Below are positions 44,529 to 51,603 of a DNA stretch of 64,000 nt, piece by piece. The DNA is from Actinopolymorpha rutila. GTDB taxonomy: Bacteria; Actinomycetota; Actinomycetes; Propionibacteriales; Actinopolymorphaceae. Both the position numbers and the translations under genes were made by a program. The stretch lies in the NCBI RefSeq assembly GCF_013407855.1, contig NZ_JACBZH010000001.1:6780838-6844837 (forward strand). Direction: 5' to 3'. Position 1 is the stretch's first letter; every line of letters starts with the position of its first letter. A model generated the notes under the pieces. That model did not search any database and was not told where the DNA came from. It saw nothing but the letters and a program-made list of their open reading frames with translations.

Positions 44529-44688
44529 GGTGTCTGTTTCCGGCTGCAACACGGTGCCACTGTGGCCCAGATCGGCCGGAGCCGCCACCTCGGGGGCTCT
44601 TCGGCGGCCAGGATCGGGCAGCACGAAGATCGGGCAGCACGAACCGTCGACACTCAGCCGTACGAGCACTCAGCCGGTGACCGTCCCC

Positions 44689-46773
44689 TCAGTCGTCGCC
44701 GGGGCGGGGGCGCGGCACGAGCGGACCGGGCTGCCGCTCGGCCCGCTCCTTCACACCGCGCAACATCGCCTGGTCCATCACGACGCTGATCGGCTCCAGC
44801 AGGCTCGGCCCGAACGTCAGCCGGGTGACCAGGTCCTCGGAGGAGTCCGCACGGAACCGGCTGAGGAACCTCGTCCGGCGTGCGTTCAGCGGTTCGAGGG
44901 CGAGCAGCCAGGTGGCCCGCGCCCACGGCCGGCCCTCCTCGCGCGCCGACTCGTCGTCCACGTACGCCACGAAAGACCGGCCCGGCGAGACCGTCACCAG
45001 CCGCAGCGGCATCACCCCGGGATGGACCAGAAGTTCGCCGCCCTCCTCCGCGGTCCACTCCGGGTGCAGCGTCTCGGCGTTGCGGATCCGGCAGCCGACG
45101 AGATTCTCCAGCCACTGGTAGCTGTAGAAGCCGGCCCGGTCGGCGCCGACCTGCTGCACCCACGGCCACACGCGTTCCACCGGCGCGTTGATCTCGATCG
45201 CATGGGTGAATCCCCAGCGTGGGTCCGGGATCAGGTGGTCGCCGGGGTAGGTGCGGTCGCGCCCGGCCGCGGGGTCGTCGGCGGCGAGTCCCCAGGTACG
45301 CCGGCGGCCGCGCAGGAACGGCGTCGCCACCCCGGCCGCCATCCGGGTGGCGCCACCCAGGCCGGCGGTGACATCGCGCCAGTCGTCGCGGGGCAGGCGT
45401 CCCTCCGCGCGGGCGGCGAGTCGGCGCAACTGGTGGTTCTGGGCAAGGTGGTGCAGCGGGCTGATCCAGCGGGTGTGCAGCCGACCGCGGGCGCCGAACG
45501 CCATCCGCATCCGCGCGGTCAGCCGGGTGGTGTCGTCGTCGAGGGGTTCGAGGACGAACGCCCAGGTCGCCTGCCAGAACCGCTCCGGCCGGCTGGCGGC
45601 GAACGGCAACTGCGTGTTGCTCAGCCGGTCGACCAGGCCGCCGAGTACGAGAACCCGGGCAGGATGCAGGACGAGTACGTCGAACCCCGCCCCGCCGTCG
45701 GGTGTCGCCGGGATCAGGTCACCGACCCGCAGGTCCTGGAACTCGGGGTGAAGCTCGCGGGCGCTGCGCCGGCCGGCGTTGTCGAGGAGATCCAGGCTGT
45801 AGAAGCCGGCCCGGCCGGTGCCCATCTGCACCAGCCACGGCCAGATCGTCGTCGGCCGGGCGTCGACGGTCACCTCCTGGGTGAGCTGGCCGTCGGCATC
45901 GGGCATGAGTTCGTCGCCGGGCAGCGCGCGGGCGGCGTCGGGGGCGCGCCGGGGTTTCGCGGCTCGATGCCTTGGCCTGGTCAGGCGGCGGACGAGCCCG
46001 CCCGCGACGGTGCCCGCCGCGCCCACCACGGCGGTCACTCCGCGCCCTCCGCGGTCGACCTCGGTGAGTTCGCCCGGCGTACCGCCCTCTGCCGTACGTG
46101 CCTCGTCGGCACGCAGCTCGCCGGCCCGCGTCTCCTCGGCACGCAGCTCATCGGTGCGTAGCTCGTCGGGGACCACTCCGTCCGTACGCACCTCCTCCCC
46201 TTTCGGGCCGTGCGCCCGGCCGAGCCCGGCCATCATTCGCCGGCGCAGCAGCCGTGACCCAGGGCCGAACAACCGCAGGTACCGCCGGAACCGTCGCCAG
46301 GTGGCCGCGTCGGTCGCGTCCGCCCGTACCTCCAACGTCACCCGGGTCGCACGGTCGTCCAGCGGCACCAGCCGCAGCGCCCACGCGGCCTTGACGAATC
46401 CCGGCCGGTCGAACTCCATGAACGCCTTTGCCGACGACACCTCGACCAGCGCGATCCGCGCCCGCCACACCTTGCCGACCGCGCCGACGACCATCTCGTG
46501 CGGGCTGTCCTCGGCGAGCACCTGAACGCCGGGTTGCCGCGCGGGCGATCCCAGGCGTTCCGGCACCCGCCGGAGCGTGGAAATGGCGCGGACCATCCGG
46601 GAGTGGGCGAAAAGGTCGCCGTGCCGGATCACTTCCCAGGTTTCCTCGGGGGACAGGGCGAGGTCCACCGTGTCGATCTCGACCATGCGGGCCGCCGGCA
46701 GCATCCGGTCCAGTGCCGTTGCCAGCTGTGCCTTGGTGGGGCGCTTCGTCTTCGCGCGGGTGGCGCCGGGCAT
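44689..46773 (-). CDS. Protein with three SRPBCC (START-like) domains
   Basis: 694 residues. Three ligand-binding helix-grip domains seem to be fused: one around residues 25-200 (VEIDTVDLALSPEETWEVIR), one around 285-450 (LTQEVTVDARPTTIWPWLVQ then MGTGRAGFYSLDLLDNA) and one around 510-660 (FTHAIEINAPVERVWPWVQQ then VGADRAGFYSYQWLENLVG). The second and third are clearly related to each other. A linker around 205-245 repeats the motif DELR and is rich in acidic and basic residues, coming from short DNA repeats. ATG 46773 has GGAGG 5 bases upstream. Ligand unknown. It stands alone, with no membrane helix. Confidence 0.82.
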   Translation of the reverse strand: MPGATRAKTKRPTKAQLATALDRMLPAARMVEIDTVDLALSPEETWEVIRHGDLFAHSRMVRAISTLRRVPERLGSPARQPGVQVLAEDSPHEMVVGAVGKVWRARIALVEVSSAKAFMEFDRPGFVKAAWALRLVPLDDRATRVTLEVRADATDAATWRRFRRYLRLFGPGSRLLRRRMMAGLGRAHGPKGEEVRTDGVVPDELRTDELRAEETRAGELRADEARTAEGGTPGELTEVDRGGRGVTAVVGAAGTVAGGLVRRLTRPRHRAAKPRRAPDAARALPGDELMPDADGQLTQEVTVDARPTTIWPWLVQMGTGRAGFYSLDLLDNAGRRSARELHPEFQDLRVGDLIPATPDGGAGFDVLVLHPARVLVLGGLVDRLSNTQLPFAASRPERFWQATWAFVLEPLDDDTTRLTARMRMAFGARGRLHTRWISPLHHLAQNHQLRRLAARAEGRLPRDDWRDVTAGLGGATRMAAGVATPFLRGRRRTWGLAADDPAAGRDRTYPGDHLIPDPRWGFTHAIEINAPVERVWPWVQQVGADRAGFYSYQWLENLVGCRIRNAETLHPEWTAEEGGELLVHPGVMPLRLVTVSPGRSFVAYVDDESAREEGRPWARATWLLALEPLNARRTRFLSRFRADSSEDLVTRLTFGPSLLEPISVVMDQAMLRGVKERAERQPGPLVPRPRPGDD

Positions 46774-46944
46774 CGCAACCTCCGGCTTCGACGGCCCCGG
46801 ACCCGGGTCCTCCCGGGCGGCACGTCGGCAGCCCGGGGCGCACCCGGCCGGAGGACGGCGGACGGTCCCTTTCTCGCAGAATGTGCCCGCGAGGACTGCC
46901 GGAGTAGGGGACTGAAGCCCTAGCTGGTGGGCCGTCCGCCCGGC

Positions 46945-47520
46945 TCAGATGTCGGCGCGGTGGAAATTCCGGTACGACCTGGACGGAGTCGGGCCCCGCT
47001 GGTCCTGGTAGCGGGAGCCGTAGCGTTCGGAGCCGTACGGGTGCTCCGCCGGCGAGCTGAGCCGGAAGAAGCACAGCTGGCCGATCTTCATCCCCGGCCA
47101 GAGCTTGATCGGCAGCGTGGCGACGTTGGACAGCTCGAGGGTCACGTGCCCGGAGAAGCCCGGGTCGATCCAGCCCGCCGTGGAGTGGGTGAGCAGGCCG
47201 AGCCGGCCGAGGCTGGACTTGCCTTCCAGCCGAGCGGCGAGGTCGTCGGGCAGCGTGATCACTTCGTACGTCGAGGCCAACACGAACTCGCCCGGGTGCA
47301 GGATGAACGACTCGCCCTTCTCGCACTCGACCAGGCGGGTCAGGTCGGGCTGCTCCTCGGCCGGGTCGATGTGGGGGTAGCGGTGGTTCTCGAACACCCG
47401 GAAGTAGCGGTCCATCCGGACGTCCACACTGGACGGCTGGACGAACTCGGGCTCGAACGGGTCCAGGACCACCCGGCCCTTGTCGAGCTCGACGCGGATG
47501 TCACGGTCGGAGAGCAGCAC
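46945..47520 (-). CDS. dcd: dCTP deaminase (bifunctional dCTP deaminase/dUTPase type)
   Basis: Makes dUMP or dUTP from dCTP for thymidylate synthesis. 191 residues, GTG start at 47520 (MLLSDRDIRVELDKGRVVLD). Active-site blocks: FVQPSSVDVRMDRYFRVFEN, LEGKSSLGRLGLLTHSTAGW, and IDPGFSGHVTLELSNVA. The length and C-terminal SRSYRNFHRADI resemble the mycobacterial enzyme that performs both deamination and dUTP hydrolysis. It is a housekeeping gene bordering the tRNA-Gly locus. Confidence 0.95.
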   Translation of the reverse strand: MLLSDRDIRVELDKGRVVLDPFEPEFVQPSSVDVRMDRYFRVFENHRYPHIDPAEEQPDLTRLVECEKGESFILHPGEFVLASTYEVITLPDDLAARLEGKSSLGRLGLLTHSTAGWIDPGFSGHVTLELSNVATLPIKLWPGMKIGQLCFFRLSSPAEHPYGSERYGSRYQDQRGPTPSRSYRNFHRADI

Positions 47521-47645
47521 GCAGGCAACCTACCGAACCCCGGATCGGGGGGAGGACGTGCCGTCGGCGGCGCGCCGGGGATGGGTAGTATTCTGAGCGC
47601 TCGTCGCCTTCGTGGCGGCGGGTGTCGTCTGACCGGCGGCGCGCT

Positions 47646-47719
47646 GCGGGTGTAGTTCAATGGCAGAACATCAGCTTCCCAAGCTGACAGTGCGGGTTCG
47701 ATTCCCGTCACCCGCTCCA
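47646..47719 (+). tRNA. tRNA-Gly (anticodon CCC)
   Basis: Acceptor stem GCGGGTG pairs with CACCCGC, and CCA is encoded. The D arm holds AGTTCAATGG. The anticodon stem TCAGC/GCTGA encloses the loop TTCCCAA, giving anticodon CCC. The T arm has GGGTTCGATTCCC. Its 3' end overlaps a direct repeat with 50536-50600, marking it as an integration site. Confidence 0.95.
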
Positions 47720-47772
47720 CCACAAAGGCCCAGGCCAACCCCATGATCGGGAAGCCCGGGCCTTCGCCTTGC
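47708..47772. repeat. attL-like repeat at the tRNA-Gly 3' end (with terminator)
   Basis: The last 12 bases of the tRNA plus 53 downstream bases are repeated at 50536-50600 with 59 of 65 identical. The repeat holds a terminator stem (AAGGCCCAGGC / GCCCGGGCCTT, one mismatch). Such a duplication of a tRNA 3' end is the classic trace of site-specific integration. Confidence 0.7.
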
Positions 47773-47820
47773 CACCTCCCGAAGCCTCGCGTGCGATCTC
47801 CGTGCCATCAGCGCGCGTGC
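47768..47820. repeat. Direct repeat A within the tRNA-Gly island
   Basis: Begins CTTGCCACCTCCCGAAGCC and is repeated at 48543-48595, with the first 19 bases identical and 5 mismatches in the following 22. It continues directly from the attL-like repeat. The surrounding 290-base gap (47720-48009) has no gene. Confidence 0.6.
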
Positions 47821-48009
47821 TCGACCATCCTCAGCCGAGCCGTCATCACCCCGGCCATGGCCGGCACTGCCCGCCTTGCGAGGACGTCGTGGCACGCTCC
47901 CCGGCTCGGCCCCGTGCGTGTGCCAAGGGCGGAAAAGGTCGGCGCGTGATCCTCCCGGGGTCCCCTACGGCGCTACCGGAGCAGTCGCCGGAATCGCCGC
48001 AGTCGTCAC

Positions 48010-48486
48010 TCATTCTGAACTGAGCCCCAAGACCGGATCGATAACTGTGCCGTCCCGACATATCCGATCCAGTGCTTCGAGGAATTCTGTCAGGCCCGTG
48101 ACACGGTTTTTCAGCAGGTACCCGATTCCGTGCCCTTCCGCCAGAAGGTCCCGGGCGTGCTCGATTTCGACATACGCCGACAAGACCAGAATGGCTATAT
48201 GGGGAAATTCCGTACGGATGGCGTGGGCCGCCGCTAGTCCCTCTGTGGTGTTGCTGGGCGGCATCCGAATGTCGACGATGACCAGATCGGGCACGCACTC
48301 ACGCACCTTGGCCATCAGCTGCTCGGCGTCGGCGGCAAGCCCGACGACATCGAACCCGGACCGGAGGAGCACGCTCGCGATTCCCTCGCGTACTACGAGA
48401 TCGTCATCGGCGATCACCACACGGCCATCAGCCGCCGGAGGAGTATTTTTCTCCGAGACCTCGAACAGCTTAAGGGAGCCGTTCAT
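48010..48486 (-). CDS. Receiver-only response regulator (probably truncated NarL type)
   Basis: 158 residues. The receiver domain spans residues 20-150: acidic pocket VVIADDDLVVREGIASVLLR, phosphoacceptor Asp in LVIVDIRMPPSNTTEGLAAA, conserved Ser/Thr at LVLSAYVE, and Lys in GYLLKNRV. These blocks and the Pro-Pro-x-x-T-x-E-G loop are typical of NarL/LuxR-type regulators, which normally have a helix-turn-helix after residue 150; here the frame stops soon after GTVIDPVLGL, the exact place where the linker would begin. No histidine kinase is nearby. It is bracketed by direct repeats A and B. It may be a decayed gene or a working stand-alone receiver. Confidence 0.75.
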   Translation of the reverse strand: MNGSLKLFEVSEKNTPPAADGRVVIADDDLVVREGIASVLLRSGFDVVGLAADAEQLMAKVRECVPDLVIVDIRMPPSNTTEGLAAAHAIRTEFPHIAILVLSAYVEIEHARDLLAEGHGIGYLLKNRVTGLTEFLEALDRICRDGTVIDPVLGLSSE

Positions 48487-48542
48487 GAGTTCAGCCTAAC
48501 CATGGCGGATGCGTCCTGCGGTAACCAACCCCCCGCGTATCA

Positions 48543-48595
48543 CTTGCCACCTCCCGAAGCCCCACGTGCTGTCTCCGTGCCATTAGCCCGCACCG
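48543..48595. repeat. Direct repeat B within the tRNA-Gly island
   Basis: Second copy of the sequence at 47768-47820. It lies 55 bases upstream of the truncated response regulator's start codon side, so the two copies bracket that gene. It may be a second, nested attachment remnant. Confidence 0.55.
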
Positions 48596-48679
48596 CCTGG
48601 CCAGCCTGTCCTCCCTGGGCGCGACGTCTCGTGCGATCTGCGCCGCGATCGCATCCGCGATGGCACGCCTACGTGGCGA

Positions 48680-49084
48680 TCATTCGTTGTATCTTCGCCC
48701 CTGGTAGAGATCCACGAACAGCCGGATCACATCGGTTCGGTCTGTTGGAGCCCAAGGAATCGGAACGATCTCGGTGAGTCTTTCGACTTCGCATGGGTCA
48801 GTCACATGCTCTGCGAAGCCACTGGCGACGACGCTCCAACCGTGACCGGTGATCGGATCAATGTCATCTATTTCGAACGCGAGCATCTTATGTCGATCAG
48901 CCGCACGTAATTTTGCGCCATGATCGGTGCGGAAGAGGATGCAATGCCCTTCAACGACATAGCGGACCGGGTGAGCCGCGAGTAGCAAGGAGTCCACGAA
49001 CACAACACGGCCGATCAAGGACTCGCGAAGATACTTTTCGCATTCGCCTTTATCGAGTACTTCGACACTTTTGGCATCGTACAT
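48680..49084 (-). CDS. Pyridoxamine 5'-phosphate oxidase-fold flavin/F420-binding protein
   Basis: 134 residues, split-barrel fold. The pattern CEKYLRESLIGRVVFVDSLL, then HPVRYVVEGHCILFRTDHGA and KLRAADRHKMLAFEIDDIDP is that of small actinobacterial PPOX-family proteins (the nitroimidazole-resistance-like group). ATG 49084; the ribosome site is weak. It belongs to the island between the tRNA-Gly repeats, and its base composition is lower in G+C than the core genes. Substrate unknown. Confidence 0.78.
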   Translation of the reverse strand: MYDAKSVEVLDKGECEKYLRESLIGRVVFVDSLLLAAHPVRYVVEGHCILFRTDHGAKLRAADRHKMLAFEIDDIDPITGHGWSVVASGFAEHVTDPCEVERLTEIVPIPWAPTDRTDVIRLFVDLYQGRRYNE

Positions 49085-49203
49085 TTCGATTGCCGAGATG
49101 GGGACTTGGGGTGGGCCGTACTCGGGCCATCATCCTCGTCCACCTTCGGCAGCACAACCACCAGCGTTCCATTGGCGCCAAACCGCAGGGGTCGCCCGAC
49201 CGC

Positions 49204-49776
49204 TCAGGAACGCCGGTCACCGGTGTTGTTCGACGCGTGGAGGTCGTCAGTGATCACATTGTGATCGGAAGGGTCGAAACTGCTGCCAGGGCTGGCGTGG
49301 TCGAGGACGAGGCCCATGTGAACGACGTCCCAGAGTTCACCGTTCCGCCGTCTGTAGTGTCGACGTCGACGGCCTTCCGTGACGAAACCGGCCCGCCTGT
49401 ACAGGCTGATAGCCGGCTCGTTGTGTGGCCATACGTCGAGCCCGACCTTGTGGGCGCTCTGCGATCTCGCCCACCCAATGGCTGCTGCAAGGAGCGACGT
49501 TCCTTTTCCGAAGCCGCGAGACGCAGAGTCGACGAACATTCCGAGTGCCGCTATGCCGCCGACAAGATCAATCGCGATGACGCCATCGATGGCCTCCTCC
49601 GACTCGGTCACCAGCACGGTGCTGTGCGGCCGGCGGATCCGGTCCAGGTAGAGCCGCTGCCCCTCAGGGCGATCTTCGGGCGTCACCTCAGCTATCCACC
49701 TGCCCTCGGTGGCAACGCGCTCACGCAGAAGGACAATGGCTTCAACGTCGCGTTCCTCGGCTTCCCGGACATGCAT
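49204..49776 (-). CDS. GNAT-family N-acetyltransferase
   Basis: 190 residues. GNAT core: MHVREAEERDVEAIVLLRER, strand 4 AALGMFVDSASRGFGKGTSL with the acetyl-CoA pyrophosphate loop R-G-F-G-K-G, and KVGLDVWPHNEPAISLYRRA then GFVTEGRRRRHYRRRNGELW. The last part is like RimJ/RimL or stress-related acetyltransferases. It is divergent from the DJ-1/PfpI gene with 82 bases between starts, which may hold both promoters. Located in the tRNA-Gly island. Confidence 0.85.
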   Translation of the reverse strand: MHVREAEERDVEAIVLLRERVATEGRWIAEVTPEDRPEGQRLYLDRIRRPHSTVLVTESEEAIDGVIAIDLVGGIAALGMFVDSASRGFGKGTSLLAAAIGWARSQSAHKVGLDVWPHNEPAISLYRRAGFVTEGRRRRHYRRRNGELWDVVHMGLVLDHASPGSSFDPSDHNVITDDLHASNNTGDRRS

Positions 49777-49858
49777 GGATGCAGCTTGCCACGATCACGG
49801 CTCTTCGGAAGGCACCACGTCGCCGCGAGCGCAGGTGATCGCGTGCTTGGATGCCGGC

Positions 49859-50461
49859 ATGGCTTCCACGGCACCGCGTCAGATCGGAATAGTGCTCTTT
49901 GATGGCGTAGAGGAGCTCGATGCGGTGGGGCCGTGGGAGGTGCTTGCGTTCTGGACCCGGCAACATCCCGGCGACGGGTTCGCGGTGTCCTGCCTGTCAC
50001 GTGAGGGTGGTGCCGTCGAGTGCGCGAAGGGCCTGACGGTCCAGGCCCATTACTCGTTCGCTGATGCACCCGAGTGCGATGTGGTTCTCCATCCTGGCGG
50101 CCGGGGAACTCGGCCGTTGCTTCACGACCAGTCGCATCTGGACTGGGTGCGCGGACAGCGCGAGACGGCGGCACTGATGACAAGCGTGTGCACCGGATCG
50201 CTCGTGTACGCCGCCGCCGGCATCTTGAACGGACGCCCCGCCACTACCCACTGGGGGTCCGTCGACCTGCTTGGCGATCTCGATCCGACAGTCCGGGTTC
50301 TGCCCGATGAGCGGTTTGTGGACGACGGCGATGTCATCACCTCGGCCGGGGTTTCGGCTGGAATCGACATGGCGCTACATCTGGTCGCGCGCCTGGCTGG
50401 TGTCGAACGCGCACGGCAGGTACGGCGCGGGATCCAGTACGCCCCCATGCCACCCGTCTGA
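49859..50461 (+). CDS. DJ-1/PfpI-family protein (isonitrile hydratase-like)
   Basis: 200 residues from ATG 49859. Class-I glutamine-amidotransferase-like fold: QIGIVLFDGVEELDAVGPWE at the N terminus with the conserved Glu, and the nucleophile elbow ALMTSVCTGSLVYAAAGILN with the active Cys. WGSVDLLGDLDPTVRVLPDE and ITSAGVSAGIDMALHLVARL are typical of the transcriptional-regulator/isonitrile-hydratase subgroup, here without a DNA-binding domain. Last gene before the attR-like repeat. Confidence 0.85.
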   Translation: MASTAPRQIGIVLFDGVEELDAVGPWEVLAFWTRQHPGDGFAVSCLSREGGAVECAKGLTVQAHYSFADAPECDVVLHPGGRGTRPLLHDQSHLDWVRGQRETAALMTSVCTGSLVYAAAGILNGRPATTHWGSVDLLGDLDPTVRVLPDERFVDDGDVITSAGVSAGIDMALHLVARLAGVERARQVRRGIQYAPMPPV

Positions 50462-50535
50462 TCTTCGTGCTGCCTGCGTGCTCTGCAACTCGGCCCTCAA
50501 CGGGCCCCACACAGGTACCCACGGACTACCTCTCA

Positions 50536-50600
50536 TCACCCGCTCCACCGCAAAGGCCCAGGCCAGCCCGGTGATCGGGAAGCCTGGGCCTTCGTCTTGC
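50536..50600. repeat. attR-like repeat of the tRNA-Gly 3' end
   Basis: Direct repeat of 47708-47772, starting TCACCCGCTCCACCGCAAAG. The terminator stem is perfect here (AAGGCCCAGGC / GCCTGGGCCTT), so this copy may be the original end of the tRNA transcript, displaced by an insertion of about 2.8 kb. Confidence 0.7.
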
Positions 50601-50623
50601 GCGTAAGACCTGCGGTCAGTAGT

Positions 50624-51583
50624 TCATCGGCGCGGCGTGCCGTATTTGAGAGGTGCGTTGCGCTCTGACGGTGTCATACGGTGCCAAGAGGTCATATGGC
50701 CGTAGACAATGATGTTGCCGGACCAGCCGGCGGCCTTGTCGTATGTTCCGCCGCAGGTTATGAGCCGGAGCTCGGAACGTTCACTCTTCCCGTAGATCTG
50801 ATCGGCGGGAAATCTTGCCTTCGACTGAAGCGAAGCGCCGTCGACCACATACTCGACCACCACGCCGTCGGCACGCCTCACGGCTACCTTGTCGCCACGC
50901 TTCAGGGCGCCGAGCCGGTAGAAGACAGCGGTGTACTGGCTGCTGAACCTGGAGTCCAGATGACCCACGATGACAGTACGGCCGGGTCGACCGGGAGTGA
51001 CGCTGTACTTGTACCACGCGGCGAGATAGGGCTTCTTCGGAGGCGGTACGCCGATGGTGCCGTCTGGGGCGTTCCCGACCGCGATGAGGGGTGCGGCGAC
51101 GTCAATGGCGGCAATGTCGACTCGGACTGGCCGTGCGTTGGTCGTAAGGAGCGGTGTCGAACCGCGGTGAGGGGATGGCGACACATTCCTGGCACGGTGG
51201 GAGTCGACTGTGGTGGCCGCCGGCTCGGGTGGAGGCGTCGTCGCCGCCGGCTCGGGTGGAGGCGTCGTCGCCGCCGGCTCGGGTGGAGGCGTCGTCGCCG
51301 CCGGCTCGGGTGGAGGCGTCGTCGCCGCCGGCTCGGGTGGAGGCGTCGTCGCCGCCGGCTCGGGTGGAGGGGTCGTCGCCGCCGGCTCGGGTGGAGGGGT
51401 CGTCGCCGCCGGCTCGGGTGGAGGGGTCGTCGCCGCCGGCATCGGTGGAGGCGCCGCTCGGCCGAGTTGATCGGAAATGATCAGTCCGAGCCCGCACACC
51501 GCCACGAGCATGAGTATCAGGGCAGTGGCGGCCCTCCGCGCCGCGGGACGCGGGCGGAGGGCCAACCACGGTAGGCGTCGCAC
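50624..51583 (-). CDS. Sortase (class E/F-like) with a Pro-rich repeat stalk
   Basis: Transpeptidase that would anchor proteins to the cell wall. 319 residues from GTG 51583. An N-terminal membrane helix (AATALILMLVAVCGLGLIIS) is followed by nine 9-residue repeats PPPEPAATT (first copy PPPMPAATT) forming a stalk. The sortase domain has the catalytic His in VIVGHLDSRFS, Cys in LRLITCGGTYD and a later Ser/Arg-bearing end where class E/F enzymes have the catalytic Arg (the exact Arg is uncertain). It begins 20 bases after the collagen-like surface gene, so the two are co-transcribed and probably enzyme and substrate. Confidence 0.88.
   Translation of the reverse strand: MRRLPWLALRPRPAARRAATALILMLVAVCGLGLIISDQLGRAAPPPMPAATTPPPEPAATTPPPEPAATTPPPEPAATTPPPEPAATTPPPEPAATTPPPEPAATTPPPEPAATTPPPEPAATTVDSHRARNVSPSPHRGSTPLLTTNARPVRVDIAAIDVAAPLIAVGNAPDGTIGVPPPKKPYLAAWYKYSVTPGRPGRTVIVGHLDSRFSSQYTAVFYRLGALKRGDKVAVRRADGVVVEYVVDGASLQSKARFPADQIYGKSERSELRLITCGGTYDKAAGWSGNIIVYGHMTSWHRMTPSERNAPLKYGTPRR
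51212..51453. repeat. 27-bp tandem repeat inside the sortase gene
   Basis: Nine head-to-tail copies of a 27-base unit containing GTCGCCGCCGGCTCGGGTGG, differing at one or two bases. They encode the PPPEPAATT stalk of the sortase. Copy number is likely to vary between strains. Confidence 0.9.
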
Positions 51584-51603
51584 TACGTTATTCCAGACCG
51601 GAG

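Noticed and set aside
47671..47895. Short minus-strand frame ending GDGNRTRTVSLGS over tRNA-Gly
   Set aside because: This peptide is the well-known spurious translation of the tRNA-Gly antisense strand.
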